Shown: in pieces, positions 1 to 11,869 of the stretch
Layout of the letters: each line of letters starts with the position of its first letter
Numbering within the stretch: position 1 is the stretch's first letter
Assembly: GCA_009763385.1 (NCBI GenBank)
Contig: CM019831.1
Span: 19,742,080-19,806,079 of the forward strand
Length of the DNA stretch: 64,000 bases
Source of the DNA: Coix lacryma-jobi var. lacryma-jobi
Lineage: Eukaryota; Streptophyta; Magnoliopsida; Poales; Poaceae
Direction: 5' to 3'
Position numbers and translations under genes: made by a program
Notes under the pieces: generated by a model
Told to the model about the DNA's origin: nothing
Database searches by the model: none
The model's input: only the letters and a program-made list of their open reading frames with translations

Positions 1-148
1 ACTTCTATAATGTGTAGCATCCTTTTCTCCCAAAGGTGAACCTTCATGACTTGAGAGTCTTTCGCTGGTACACATGGGAGTTGCTACAGGTTTGCAGTCA
101 GTCATGCCTACTCTTTTTAGAATATCTGAAGCATATTTTTCCTGTGTG
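1..148 (-). pseudogene. copia reverse transcriptase fragment, downstream of the CACTA insertion
   Basis: Reverse translation gives a typical copia RT tail (TQEKYASDIL, then CKPVATPM), the part of RT after the YVDD catalytic box. It continues in frame from the RT fragment at 3329-4426 once the CACTA element and one GTG duplication are discounted. It is cut by the window edge. Confidence 0.9.
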
Positions 149-861
149 CACTACAAGAAATCTGGGCTTCTATGACGATTGACAGATGACAAAGCTCATA
201 TCTGTCATAAACATGGGCTGTTTATGACAACTTTCCACTGGATGACAACTGTTTATGACCTAGTTGTGTATCTGTCATAAACATCGTCACAGTTTACTCT
301 CCATAGACTTTGTGACAATAGATCATGACAATAGTTGATCATCATAAAATAAAATATTGTTGTATTTTTTTAAAAATGTCTTTATATCATGCGTGGTCTA
401 CAGACATCATGTGTTTGGTGTACTCTTTCCGTCCACGTAGGGTTAGTGGCCTGGTTTTGGAGAACACAATCCAATCTAATCCACGTTAATTAGAATCGAG
501 ATGAATGTGTCTTGCATGCCATGAGTAATGAGTAGTTACTGCTTGTATACTTTATTCTTAGTAATAATAAAAACAATAAAAAACATTCGTGGCCGCATTT
601 TCAGATCCCATATTTATTTATTTATTTATTTTGGTAATTCTCCCAGCAATATACGATATCTAGTATTTGTTACACCGATGATGATCAAAGGTGGTACATC
701 TACGATTTATAGGCGCAACACCTTCTGGTGCTGTCTTGTGCACTGAACTTACTGCTATCGTGCTGATCAATAATTATTGTGGGCTGCAGAGACCTGTAGT
801 GGGCCAGTGGCCTCCATAGCACACAACACACAACAGAGAAAGTGACCCAGCTCGGCCTGTT

Positions 862-1330
862 TTGCCGCCGATGATTACAGCCATCCGATCTCTATCTACG
901 GCCAAAATCGCGCAAGCAAGGAATAAAACATCAGCCTGGCGACCACCCCCTTCAAACCCTAGTTCTTTTCTCCTTTCCCCTTTCCCCTTTCCTTCCATTT
1001 CACAGCGGCGGCGGCGGCGGCGGCGGCGGCGCACGCGTCCGCGCTATAGCGCGGCCCCAGTTGGGCAGCACATGTGTGCAAGCGTTCGCGCGTCGTCTGG
1101 CCTAATCAGGTCAATGGCGTAGCGAAGGCAGGGCTGATCCAGCCTAAGGTGGCACGGATGTGGGCTCTCTGGCCTTGATCCGGTACATGGCGCAGCGGAA
1201 GGGGTCTGCCAGCCTCGATCAGGCAAAGGGCGACTTGGAGAAGGCTGCTCGGCCTCGATCTGGCAAGCAGCGAGGTCCCATCCCGATCTGTCATCCCCAA
1301 CTATGGAGTCTTGATCTGATCTGTTGAGGT
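862..1330 (+). other. Gene-like GC-rich leader inside the CACTA element, possible captured 5' exon
   Basis: This stretch is unlike the AT-rich rest of the element. It holds a CAAACCCTAG-type start common in plant 5' leaders, C/T-rich tracts, a (CGG)n run at about 1007-1030 and GC-rich sequence. It then ends at a plausible donor (GAGGTGAGATA near 1325-1335). A T-rich stretch with several acceptor-like sites follows, the last being TTGTGCAG near 2637. No convincing long protein is seen. It could be a captured host 5' UTR/exon or the element's own non-coding transcription unit. Confidence 0.4.
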
Positions 1331-3000
1331 GAGATAATCCCTCTATTTCTCCATGGTAAAATCCTTAACAGGGCACGACTCCGGTTAAGTAAGACCTCGA
1401 CACCAGGCTGCCCGAGTCGTTTTGTTATTATGCTCTGGATGGATGTGTTGAGTGGGATGAGGGCTTAGTTTTCACTGGGCATGTGGATGTGAATTGGGAC
1501 GCTTTCTGATGGGCACACGACAGACAACTATAGCTAAGAATTTGGTTCATGTATAATTGCTGAGTAAAAGAAGTCAGATCTCAAGGTTCATGTATAATCG
1601 TCGAGTAAAAAATTTTCTTTCTTTGTCTGTAATACCTTAACTTTCAATTATGTTGAATGAAAAAATTGTGGTTTCTGAATAATTGCCTAATTATATACTT
1701 GTTGGCTTGGATATATTTATTACTAATTCGACTGGTGATAGTTACAGAGTTGCTTCTAGTTATCATGGTCAGTTAGCTCCTACTGTTAGTTGTGATACAT
1801 AGCTTGTACTTCTAGTAAATTGATGGCAAGTGTACTGCTAGTTCTAGATTTTACTAATGATATATCTATATGACAAGTAAATTTGATGATGACAACTTGT
1901 TTAATTTGTGCAATTACAGGCTATTTGGAATGTTCTTTGCATTTTTTTTTTGGTAAGGCAATAACTTTCCTGTTCTTTGCATGTTGACAGGAGCTGCAGC
2001 TCACTTTAGTTTCAGTTTGAGTTTTTTTTTTTTTTTTGCTTAGTCTTATGGCATAGTGCAAGAGATCTTGTGTTTGCATTCAGTTTAGTCATTAGTTCGG
2101 TTGTTTCAACTGTAATGTTGCTCTAAGCTTTTAACCTCTCTGCTAATCTATTTTCTATGGTTGTTAGTGCTTCATGTATCTTGCTACTTTTTTAGCACTT
2201 TGTTTTCTGCAGGTTTAGTACCCAATTTTAGTAGCTTGTCCTAAAGCTTGTTCCTGATCTGGTTGGTTGACAAAGTGTGCTTAGATTGTTCAATTATAGC
2301 TATGTGTGTTTTTCTCCTTAGCTATCAGAAGATTAGCACCAGTCCTTTCAACATGTTGTTTAAGCTTCCTTCGGTGATGAATAGCCTAGAAATGTTCAGT
2401 CTATATACCATGTGAACTCTAATTGAACATTATTAGTTGGCTGAACTGTAACTGAACTGTGACGGTAACTGGACTTTTATTTTGGGTTAGCAATTTTAGC
2501 ACATTATTGCAATGCTTGTCGTGGTGCTCTGCTTTGTTACATGCAAAAAAAAAAGAAATTATTATCTTTTAAGCTGCAGTGTTTGTTATCAATCCTTTTC
2601 ACTTAATAGTTTGCAATATTTTTTTTCTTGTGCAGGTTCAATTTCTTTGGAACACATGGACCAAAAAAAAGACTAAATTCACTAAGATGCTCTGCATGTG
2701 ATTCCGACATTATGAATTTTGTCATTACGTGGTTGTCAAACTATGTGATTATTTATGGTGTAAAGTAGAATTATATGTGGTGAAATATTATGTACAGTGA
2801 AATGCTAAAAGGCTGTTATTTTATCAATCTATCTTATGCATATTACTATTAGGTACAACTGGACCATTATGTATGGTCATTATTATGTAATTGAAAATTA
2901 TTATTATTATTGTTATTATTATTATATTACTTGTGATTGGTTTTTAATGAGCTGATTTATAACTTGGTAAAAAAAGGCTTTACGTAACATGTGGGCCAAT
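1331..3000. other. AT/T-rich non-coding interior of the CACTA element
   Basis: Intron-like sequence with poly-T tracts (for example 2023-2038) and an ATT/TTA-rich microsatellite around 2895-2925. I see no coding region. Confidence 0.6.
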
Positions 3001-3328
3001 TGTGCTGATCCTAATTAATTAGAAAACCCATGGTATATGAGCCAAATGACGTTTATCATGTCATCTGCCACGTCACATGTGCCAGGTCACTAAACACGTG
3101 GCATAATTTGCTTCAATATGTAATGACAAGTTTAGTTAGTTCATCACAGTATTAATGACATGAGATCTATTGTCACGGAATCCATGACGATGTTCTCTGG
3201 TGGTCATAGAAGCTAGATACCCACCTTCTGTGATGACAGTCAGTTTGTCACTGCAGGCAGACAATGACAGGAAATAGGCTCTAATCGTCATATGCTGATT
3301 GTCATAGAAGCCCAGGATTCTTGTAGTG

Positions 3329-4426
3329 GTGAGTATTATTCCATCAGTTGTCTTAGTAACTTCAATACCGAGGAAATAGTGTAGGTTCCCCAAGTCCTTG
3401 AGAGCAAATTCTTGTTGCAGATCTTTAAGTAGTGCACTGGTTGCCTCATATGATGAGCTAGCCACAATAATATCATCAACATAAATCAATAAGAACATCT
3501 GTATGCCTGACTTGTTGTAGATGAACAAAGAGCTATCTGCCTTTGAGGTCTGAAAACCGAGACTAATCAATTTGCTGCTCAGCCTAGAATACCAGGCCCT
3601 TGGCACCTGCTTAAGCCCATAAATAGCCTTGTCTAATTTACAAACATAATCAGGTCTCTTTGAATCTTTAAATCCTGGAGGTTGGTGCATATACACTTCC
3701 TCATTTAAGTAACCATGTAAAAAGGCATTTTGTACATCAAGCTGTCGAAGACTCCATCCTCTTGAGACAACACAGTACGAATTGTAGCTGGTTTCACTAC
3801 AGGACTAAATGTGTCCTCATAGTCTATACCATAGCGTTGCTTAAAATCTTTAGCTACTAGTCTAGCTTTATATCTGTCTAGACTTCCATCGGACTTCCTT
3901 TTAATTTTATAAACCCACTTCGATCCTATGACATTTCTCCCTTTCTGTGGAGGAACTAGATGCCAAGTTTTATTGCGAATAAGAGCATCAAATTCTGACT
4001 CCATAGCTTGCTTCCAATTACTGCTACCCAGAGCCTCATCTGTACTAATAGGTTCACCGGAACTGGTAAAAAAAGCATAACGAACCGTACCATCAGTATA
4101 TACCTTAGGCCGACTGATTCCTCTCTGTGATCTTGTAACCGGCCTTTGTTGATTCGGTGTTGTGGTCACACTGGATTCAACTTCTGTCACCAGATCCGTT
4201 GCTGGTGCAAGTGCCGGCTCAGGATCGGACTGCACTAAGTCCGTGGTTGATGTTGCTGGAGATTCTGTCCGAGGAATCCATCCTGAGACTGGAACCAAAT
4301 TAGTCTCACCTTCAGTGCCGGAGTGATCTTCTGTGTTGCTAAGTTTTGCAGGTCTTTCTCCCTGTATTTCAACACAATCTTCACACAAGGGATTAGATTT
4401 ATCAGGTGAATTATTAGTACCGTTAG
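3329..4426 (-). pseudogene. copia integrase C-terminus to reverse transcriptase, frameshifted
   Basis: The minus strand encodes the proline/serine-rich linker after integrase, then RT starting near 4100. Recognisable pieces are WKQAMESEFDALIRNKTW, GSKWVYKIKRKSDGS, RYKARLVAKDF, MHQPPGF, CKLDKAIYGLKQ and the catalytic LLIYVDDIIVA box (about 3470-3500). A small deletion near 3766 removes a few bases after VLS and shifts the frame, so RT is broken. The right edge ends at GTTAG, the duplication made by the solo LTR. The left edge ends at the GTG duplication of the CACTA element. Confidence 0.92.
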
Positions 4427-5565
4427 TGTAACACCTCTGGTGTTTAACTGTAATTAACCTGACATGTCATCATCATTAGTCATTAATCGTTCTTGCTTTG
4501 CATTTATGTTTGCTTAGTACTTGTGTAGCAATCTCTTTTCAAAAACCCTAAAGCCCAAATCTTCCTATAAGGGCAAAAATGGTAATTTCACCTCTGTGCC
4601 TAGCTTTGTGTGATTCTTGTTCAGTTGGATGTCTTGAAGTTTTGTTGTGTTGGCCAAAGTTCAAAAATCAAAATCATATTTCAAACCCCTTTGCAAAACC
4701 CTGATTTCCAAACCCTGGATTTTATCCCTCTTTTTGTAATTCAAAAATTATTCAAAATTTGAGGTTGGTCCAAAAAGCAAAGTTGTAGTTCTGGCCAAGA
4801 GAAACAACTTTGGTATTTACAAATTTTCAAGTTTCTGTACAAAGTTTGAAGTAAATCCAAATTCATTCAAATTCCAGTTTTTGTCCCCTTTTCAGTTTTC
4901 AAAATTTATTTAAAAACTATTGAGTTTCAGAAAAAGGGTATATTAGCAAAGTTGTAGGTTTTGATAAAAGGAACAACTTTCATATTTGCAGATTTCCAAC
5001 TTTCAATGTAAAATCAAAAGTAATTTTGAATTTATTCAAATCCCAAAAGTGTTCCCTTTTCTGTTTTCAAATGTGGTCCAAAAACTATTTGGATTTTGAA
5101 AATATTCTTTTTGACAAAGTTGTAGATCTCCTTTTTCTGCACAACTTTGGTGTTTTGAGTTTTTGCTGCTCAGTTCAAGTTTTGGAAGTAATTTGCAAAT
5201 TCAAAAATCAGCCCATAGTCAAACCCTAAGACCTAGCCCTGTTCATCTTCAACCTACAGCTAGGGGGTCCCGGCCATGGCCGCACGCCAGCGCCGCTTGC
5301 GCCACGCGTCTGGCAGCCGCCTGACCACCCCGCCCCGTCGCCCTCAGAACAGCGCCATCATTCTTATCTGCACGCGCACGCCAGTTGACCTCCGCGCCCG
5401 TCCCCTACAGTGCCCAGGGCGTCGCCGCCGCGTGGCCGTCACCGGCGAGCCTTCGCCCAGGCCCTGGGTGCACGCCCGTCCTCCCGCCGGCTTGCAATCG
5501 AGTGCGCACGCCTCGGCCGAGCTCATCCACACCATCCCGTGCTCTCTACCGTCCCCGACCGTGCC

Positions 5566-5573
5566 TATAAAAG
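5566..5573 (+). promoter_or_regulatory. TATA box of the solo LTR
   Basis: TATAAAAG precedes a GC/CT-rich leader. This is the expected LTR core promoter and gives the plus orientation of the LTR. Confidence 0.65.
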
Positions 5574-5954
5574 GGACCGCCGGAGTCCGAGCTCCTCACT
5601 CATCTCCGCCGCCGTCGCCAGCCCACTCCAAAGCTCCCGCCGCTCAACCACCTAGCCCAAAAGCTCCGCCTTGAGCTCGCGAAGCTTCCCAGCCCCTCAA
5701 TTTTACCTCCCCCGCCTCCAATCGCCCGGCGTAACCCCATCTTCCCAAACTCCGACGAAACACCGGTGAACTCGGGTTCGTCAAATACTACCTCTCCGGC
5801 CACGATCATCTTCCCCTGACCCTTGTGTCAGCTTCCTTGGCTCCGCGCGACTCTAACCAGGCCCTTGCGGTCTCGTGTGTTGCGCAGGATCGCCGAATCG
5901 CCGGAGTGCCGCCGCGGCCGTCTCCTTCCTCGAGCCGCATCTCTCGAACGTGTC

Positions 5955-6054
5955 GAGCCTCACCCTCGAGCACGTGTCGAGCCTCACCCTCGAGCACGTG
6001 TCGAGCCTCACCCTCGAGCACGTTCCCGAGCCACACCCTCGAGCACGCCTGCGA
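5955..6054 (+). repeat. 24-bp tandem repeat, about 4 copies
   Basis: The unit GTGTCGAGCCTCACCCTCGA plus GCAC is repeated, with the last copy diverged. Each unit contains the short inverted pair TCGAG/CTCGA. Confidence 0.85.
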
Positions 6055-6129
6055 ACCGCGTTCCCTCGAAGCAGCCGAGCCCTGCCTCCGACCCGTGGTA
6101 AGCACTCGAAGCCCCCGGTCTCTGCTTCC

Positions 6130-6320
6130 ACTCCGCTTCGCCCGAGCCTACCGGCCAGGCCTCGGACGGACGCTTGTCTCCGCTTCGCCCGAGCCTACCG
6201 GCCAGGCCTCGGACGGACGCTTGTCTCCGCTTCGCCCGAGCCCCTCCCGGCCAGGCCTCGGACGAAACGCTTGTTTCCGCCTCGCCCGAGCCCTGCTGTC
6301 CGCCTCGCCGCGATTCGCCC
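6130..6320 (+). repeat. About 47-bp GC-rich tandem repeat, 3-4 copies
   Basis: Each unit has the form TTCGCCCGAGCC, a short spacer, GGCCTCGGACG, then ACGCTTGTCTCC. The CCGAG/CTCGG halves can pair as a hairpin. The unit closely resembles the 49-bp repeat in the LTRs of the unrelated Tat element (14284-14870 and 28696-29282). Confidence 0.85.
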
Positions 6321-8549
6321 GAGCCCCTGCAAGGAAGGAGCACAACGCTCTTTTCTTTTTCTTTTTTTTGAAAGAGTGTGAATAGTGTGCTATTTTCTCT
6401 TTTTTGTGTGAATTAATTTGTTGTTCCTTAAATCCTGATAAAATTATGGTTTGCTCCATGCACTGTGTAGTATTTTATAAAAATATGAAACTTGACTTTT
6501 CTGCAAGAATTTGAAAATGTAAAATCCCTCTTTTAATTAATAAATGGATGGTTTTGGATTTTTTAGAAAATTATTTATAACTCCAAAAATCATGAGATAA
6601 ATTTTTGTGAGCTTCCTATGCCATGTTTAGTCTCTGGTGACATTTTGAAGTCTTTTGGAACAAGTTGATTTTTGAGCATTTATCTTTAATTGTTAAATAG
6701 TGCCTTTGTTAATTAATGTCTGATTTTATTTGAGCACCTTAATGACCTCCAAAAATTATGAAATTTGTTTTGCCATCTATCTACACCATAATGAACTTAT
6801 GTGATTAATTTGGTAATTTTTGGAGCAACTTCATAAAATGACCTTTTTAAATAATTAAGGAAAATAGAAAAAGTGATTAGGGTTCATGTTGTATGTCCTG
6901 TTTTGCATTGTTCATGCTAGCATACTCATGTGCATGCATCATTGCATTCGTATAGTCACCGAAGGAGAAGTCAAAGTCGAGGCCGCCGCCGACGAACCTG
7001 CTCCCGAAGTAACTCCGAGCTTCGACCTCTGCACCTCCAACCCTGAGCCAGCTGTCTTTGCTCTTCAAGGCAAGCCCCGGTGCATTTAACCCTTTCCTTG
7101 AATTTATAAAATGATTTCCTTAAATGCTTTTGAGTTAAATTATTGCATTAGGTTTATAGGAGTTGTGTGCTATCCTAATTGATGCACTATCCACCTTGAC
7201 CACTGATACACCTGATACCTGCTTTTCAAAAGTATTTGAAAAATGCTTAGCAATGCTTATTGAATTAGACTTTGCAATAAAATGCCAATTTCAAAAGTGT
7301 GATCACTTAAGGAATGTTTATGAGATTTTGGTCTTGCTCCCCGGCTGTTGGCTAGGTATCTGATCCGTACCTAGTCAATAGCGAGGAGAGGTTGTCCGAG
7401 CGTACGGTGCCGTCATGTTGTAGTCCGGGACTCAACAGTTGACACCGACCGGGACAGGATTGAAAAACTGACGGGACTATTACGCTTGGGTGAGATATAA
7501 CCAAGGCATAGTTCTGGCTGGAAAATTAGGGACCATCCGTATGGGGGCCTGCTGGTCAAGACTTGTAACTATTCACATACTTCGGAAAGCTCTGGCTCCG
7601 AGAAATCCTTGATTGGGACCGACAACCGCGCACTGGGAGTGGAGAGATGGCGGAAGTAGCATGTACCCACGTGGTCGTCGTACCTGGAAAGGAGTGGTGT
7701 ACTGTACTTCCGGGTGGCGTAGGACCGGTCCAATCTTGGAGGAATCGTGGTAGACGAGTTGGCATATGCAAGCTTGGGTGCTACATATGCAGTGTGGATA
7801 GGGATCCTCAACTGAGTATTATTTATCCGGATTAACGTTGCTCCTCGGTTATGGAGACTTGGTCCACTGACTGTCAACGGAGAGTGGTTCTCAACTAGGA
7901 ATGTTTTGAAATGTAAAATAAATCATGAACGATGAAGAATTGAGGAATACTGAATCTTTCAAAAATAAAATAAGGTTTACAAAAATGCTTTTCTGCAAAA
8001 TACTTGATCTTGCTTAAGCCTTACCTTGACTACCCTAAGCCTCTCATTCCTGAGTCTTCTCCCTTTTCTTTAGTCGGGTAAGTCTTGTTGAGTACCCCAG
8101 TACTCAGGGTTTGTTACCCATGCTGCAGGTATGACAGAGTCCCCGATGTGTCTTGCACCCTGCTGCGTGACCATCGTCCAGGAAGAGGCCGATGAGGCCG
8201 AAGAATAGTTGTACACCCGCGGGTTGGGTGATTATAAGTATCTTTGCTGTTCTCCACTATGTTGCCTATGTCTATTTCTAATATCAGAACTTGGTTTGTA
8301 ATAACTGCACCTTAATTTCTATTTGGAACCCTGCTTTGTAAAACTAATGTTATTTAAGTCTTTCGCTCTTTATTCCGATGTTATTTGTAAAAGTATGCAA
8401 TGCTGTAACCAAATTGTGAGATGATCCTGCGGACATTGGGCACTGATGTAGCCCGGTGGCGAACAGGTCTTAATCACATGGAACATGGGTTCGGCTGTCA
8501 GAGGTTGACAGGGACACGTGGGCCATGGGATTAGGGTCGTTCCGTCACA

Positions 8550-9132
8550 GTTAGCAATCAAGTGTTGGGCTCCAGGTGGAAGCAACGTTGGATGAAGGAG
8601 TAGAATTTCAGAATGAAGTCGAGCTCCAGCATTCTTGTGCAACTCAGCAAAGGGAAAGACATTTTCATCAAAAACAACGTCTTTGGATATGTAAACTCGA
8701 CCTGAGGGAATATCCAAGCACTTGTAGCCCTTATGAAGAGTACTGTAGCCTATGAAGGCACATCTGATGGACCTAAACTGTAGCTTGCGTGTGTTGTATG
8801 GCCGGAGATTAGGGCAACAAGCACAACCAAACACACGGAGGCGGAGATAATCAGGCTTGTGTCCATAAAGAAGTTCGAGAGGGGTTTGATTATGAGTAGT
8901 TCTACTTGGAACACGATTGATCAAATAAGCTGCAGAGGAAATAGCTTCGTCCCAAAATTTTAATGGCATTGATGCATGAGCTAACATGGACAAGGCTACT
9001 TCAACAAGATGTCTAAGCTTTCTTTCAGTGGCTCCATTTTGCTGATGAGCATAAGGACATGAAACAAGATGAGCAATGCCAATTTTGGTAAAAAAAAGAG
9101 TTCAATTTTTGATATTCTCCTCCCCAATCTGT
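8550..9132 (-). pseudogene. copia integrase C-terminal half, frameshifted
   Basis: The minus strand encodes the rest of the integrase core and its C-terminus: CPYAHQQNGATERK containing the catalytic glutamate, then FWDEAISSAAYLINR, TPLELLYGHKPDY, VFGCACCPNLRPY and KGYKCLDIPSGRVYISKDVVFDE. A run of eight T (minus strand) near 9095 adds one base and shifts the frame relative to the upstream part. The fragment ends at the GTTAG duplication of the solo LTR. Confidence 0.9.
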
Positions 9133-10863
9133 TTACATTGCAAGAATCTTTCGATTAAAAAATCTTTCTACAAGTGCTCGGAATTCTTGGAATTTTTGAA
9201 TAACCTCAGATTTATATTTTAACAGATAGACCCAAGTGAATTTGCTGAAATCATCAATAAAAATCACATAATATTTTTTTCTTCCTACTGATTCAGGTGC
9301 TGGACCCCAGACATCAGAGAAAACAAGTTCAAGGGGAAAAGAAGACACACTAGATGACTTAGGATAAGACAATTGATGCATTTTGCCTTGTTGACAAGCA
9401 TCACAAATAAACTCATTGACTTCGTCACTAACACACGGAAGAGAATTACTATTGACAACTTGTTTGACTACGACTGATGAAGGATGACCTAGACGACTAT
9501 GCCATCTTGAAACAGAGACCTTGGCAGTATTGTACGCCTGCTTTATTGAGTTTGAAGGGAGAGGGTAGAGCCCTTTATGACAGCGTCCTTTAAGAATCGT
9601 GCTCCTCGTTGCCTGATCCTTAATCAAAAAATAATAAGGATGAAATTCTAGAAAAGCAGAATTGTCAGTGGTTAATTTATGAACTGAAACTAGGTTTTTC
9701 TTGGCTTGAGGTACATAAAGGACATTATTGAGATGAAGAGTTCTAGATGGAGCATAAACACTTGAATGACCAACATGACTAATATTCATACCTGTACCGT
9801 TTGCGGTATGAATTTGATCTCCACCTTGGTACTTGTTCCTGATGGATAGCTTTTCTAGTTCTCCTGTGATATGATCAGTGGCACCCGTATCTGTGTACCA
9901 ATTTGTGTCAACCATGTAGGAATTTGTCGCCAACGCCACTAGCTTCGGATCTGGCTCATAATCCTCATTAAATCTGTGCCAGCATATATTAGCTGTATGC
10001 CCAGTCTTGAAGCATACTTGGCATAAGGGCTTTTCTTCTTGATTTGTTGATGTACGGTTGTAGTTGGTATGATTACTACTGCCGCTGCGGCCACCATTGT
10101 TGCTCCGTCCACGAGCCATCCCACGGCCACGCTGCTGCTGTCCACCTTGTCCTCGACCAAAGCTGCGGCCGCCGCCTCGTCCCCGGCTAGCTGAGTAGGC
10201 AGATCCTTGTTGAGCGTTGTAGATACCCATTCTGGTCTCAAAGTTGAGCATTTGAGAGTATAACTCTCCAATGGATATGGGTTCAACTCGAGCACAGAGA
10301 GCAGATGCAAGACCGCTGAAGTCTTCTCCTAGGCCAGTAATAATATACTCAACCAGTTCCTCATCTTCGAGCGGTCTTCCTGCCGCCGCCATCTCGTCAC
10401 CAAGAGCTTTCATCTTGGCAAAATACTCGACGCAACTCATACTCCCTTTGTGGGTAGTAGATAGAGCCAGACGAAGGTTTACCGCCCTAGCTCTTGTTTG
10501 AGATGCAAACATGTCTTCAATGACTTGCCAAGCTTGATGCGCTGTGTTGCTCGTAGCAACTTGAGTAAGCACGTCCTTTGATAGTGCAGAGAAAATGAAG
10601 CTGGGGACTTGTTGATCAGCGGCCTCCCAAGCTTCATATGCAGGATTGATGACCTTCATCTCCTTATCTTTGTTGTCACCACTCTTGATGGTCAGATCAG
10701 CCTCTGGTGCCTTTGTGTCACCGGTGAGATGACCAAGGAGTCGTGCTCCACGCACGGCCGCCTTGATTTGGGCTTTCCAGACTGCATGGTTTCCTTTGGT
10801 CAGTTTTTCAGAGATCACATGACCAAGGAGAGGATTTACTGGAGCGGATGATGAACTTGCCAT
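9133..10863 (-). pseudogene. copia gag-protease-integrase polyprotein, ended by a premature stop
   Basis: A 576-codon frame starts MASSSSAPVNPLLGH just downstream of the primer site. Gag (UBN2-like) spans about residues 1-260, followed by an RGG-rich basic stretch. A CCHC zinc knuckle follows (CQVCFKTGHTANIC, about 282-295). Next come the aspartic protease active site WYTDTGATDH (about 322), the integrase HHCC zinc region (WHSRLGHPS ... CDACQQGK) and the first catalytic Asp of the integrase core (FSDVWGP). The frame stops at a TAA (9133-9135) exactly where the family has a Gln before the second catalytic Asp. This is a CAA-to-TAA nonsense change. Confidence 0.93.
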
Positions 10864-10913
10864 GGGAAGAATTGATTTCTACGATTGATCTAATGAGATT
10901 CAACCAGGATAAA

Positions 10914-10927
10914 AGCTCTGATTACCA
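10914..10927 (-). other. Primer binding site of the copia element
   Basis: On the minus strand TGGTAATCAGAGCT follows the LTR directly. It matches the usual TGGTATCAGAGC site for initiator-Met tRNA except for one extra A. Confidence 0.8.
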
Positions 10928-11227
10928 TGAAAGAATCAGAGGCGCTAGATGGAACACCAGAGCCCAAGCTCGGGTCTCTTGGTGAATGCGTGTTGATTTA
11001 ATAATGATGAGCAAAACCCCCATCGTGGCTTACATATATATATATATATATATATAGGGAGATTGGCCATGAAAGCTTCCAAACTAAGCTAACCTGAATA
11101 TAGAAAATAACAGCCTAGTTTCCTGGACCAATACGTCTACGCAAGATATATACAGCTTACAACAGATATTGCCAAAGATGTACGAGATATCCTAAATAAT
11201 ATCCACGCTAAATACCATTGTCTAACA
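10928..11227 (-). repeat. 5' LTR of the copia element, 300 bp
   Basis: On the minus strand the LTR begins TGTTAGACAATGG and ends CTTTCA next to the primer binding site. It contains a (TA)n microsatellite (about 11031-11056). The partner LTR is outside the window, so age cannot be estimated. Confidence 0.85.
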
Positions 11228-11509
11228 AGTAGGGCTATGTCGTTCGATTGCTTCTTTTTTTGCTTGACCAAAGAAGACAAACGACTTGTGCAGGGACCGA
11301 TTCAGGTGAACAGAGCTGTTCAAGGTAGCCTGTTCAGGAGGCCTGGACATTGCAATTCTTGTGGAAATTTCTACTGCCTCTCGCTGCCACAATCAGTATG
11401 AATTCTCCGTACACAGCAGGGACTGCCACCCATTTTCTATGTCCAAGCATTATGTAGCGATTGTCCAGCATTGTAAGTCCATGCAGTAAGCATCAACGTA
11501 ATCTGTTTG

Positions 11510-11581
11510 TCATTTTGTATGTTCGGTTTCAATACAGATTACTCCAAGCACAGGGATGACTGTAGTCGCAGTCAGTATCAA
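11510..11581 (-). pseudogene. Small hydrophobic exon-like fragment, unidentified family
   Basis: The minus strand encodes a membrane-helix-like peptide (ILTATTVIPVLGVICIE...) that ends in a stop. A related peptide is encoded at 60443-60517 (VIVAACILIIGAVFVEAK) and a weaker one at 59540-59600. The family is not recognised. Confidence 0.35.
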
Positions 11582-11869
11582 TATAAGAGAAAATTGTAAT
11601 ACATGCAATCCTTTGTGTATTCAGTGTTACTTATGATCCTCTGTTCTCTAGTACAACATTATATAGTCAGCATGGATTCACAGGAACATAAAACAGAACT
11701 GAGGAGCACATGTTTGAGAAACAGATTGACGACATATATAAAAGAGTAGTTGATTGGTTTCTACCTCTTTACATGGTAGCGTGGTATATAAAACTACAAC
11801 AAGGACATCTAACAACACAATGTTATCTCATATACTTTGCTGCCAATGAGTGCTTTCCATTCATGTATA

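Larger units (their letters stand above)
149..3328. mobile_element. Non-autonomous CACTA (En/Spm-like) element, 3180 bp
   Basis: The element begins CACTACAAGAAATC and ends with the inverse form TTCTTGTAGTG. It is flanked by the 3-bp duplication GTG (146-148 and 3329-3331), which is diagnostic of CACTA elements. Both ends carry subterminal copies of TATGACA/TGTCATA-type motifs. There is no transposase frame. The middle has a GC-rich leader followed by a long T-rich intron-like stretch (see 862-1330). It sits inside the RT domain of the copia element. Its ends resemble the 256-bp MITE at 40642-40897, so both were probably mobilised by the same CACTA family. Confidence 0.92.
4427..8549 (+). mobile_element. 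Solo LTR, about 4.1 kb, Ty3 chromovirus/Tekay-like
   Basis: It starts TGTAACACC and ends GTCACA, and is flanked by the perfect 5-bp duplication GTTAG (4422-4426 and 8550-8554). No gag-pol is present between the ends. A TATA box lies at 5566-5573 with a GC-rich leader downstream, as expected of an LTR promoter. The length fits the large LTRs of the Tekay/Retrosat type, an assignment made from end sequence and size only. Two minisatellites lie in it (5955-6054 and 6130-6320). It is most simply the product of recombination between the LTRs of an element that had inserted into the copia element. Confidence 0.85.
1..11227 (-). mobile_element. Ty1/copia LTR retrotransposon, truncated by window edge, with two nested insertions
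   Basis: A minus-strand copia element. The 5' LTR (10928-11227), an initiator-Met-like primer binding site, gag, protease, integrase and reverse transcriptase follow in copia order toward position 1. The 3' end and 3' LTR lie outside the window, so the target duplication cannot be checked. A CACTA element (149-3328) and a solo LTR (4427-8549) interrupt pol, and in both cases the copia frame continues exactly across the insertion after one copy of the target duplication. Pol also carries a nonsense codon near 9133, a homopolymer frameshift near 9095 and a small deletion frameshift near 3766. It is therefore not autonomous. The gag start and short LTR suggest a Hopscotch/Retrofit-type lineage, which is inference. 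Confidence 0.93.

Noticed and set aside
5276..6459. GC-rich open frames on both strands in the solo LTR
   Set aside because: They lie in an LTR leader and minisatellites, have no domain, and overlap in many frames. They are composition artefacts.
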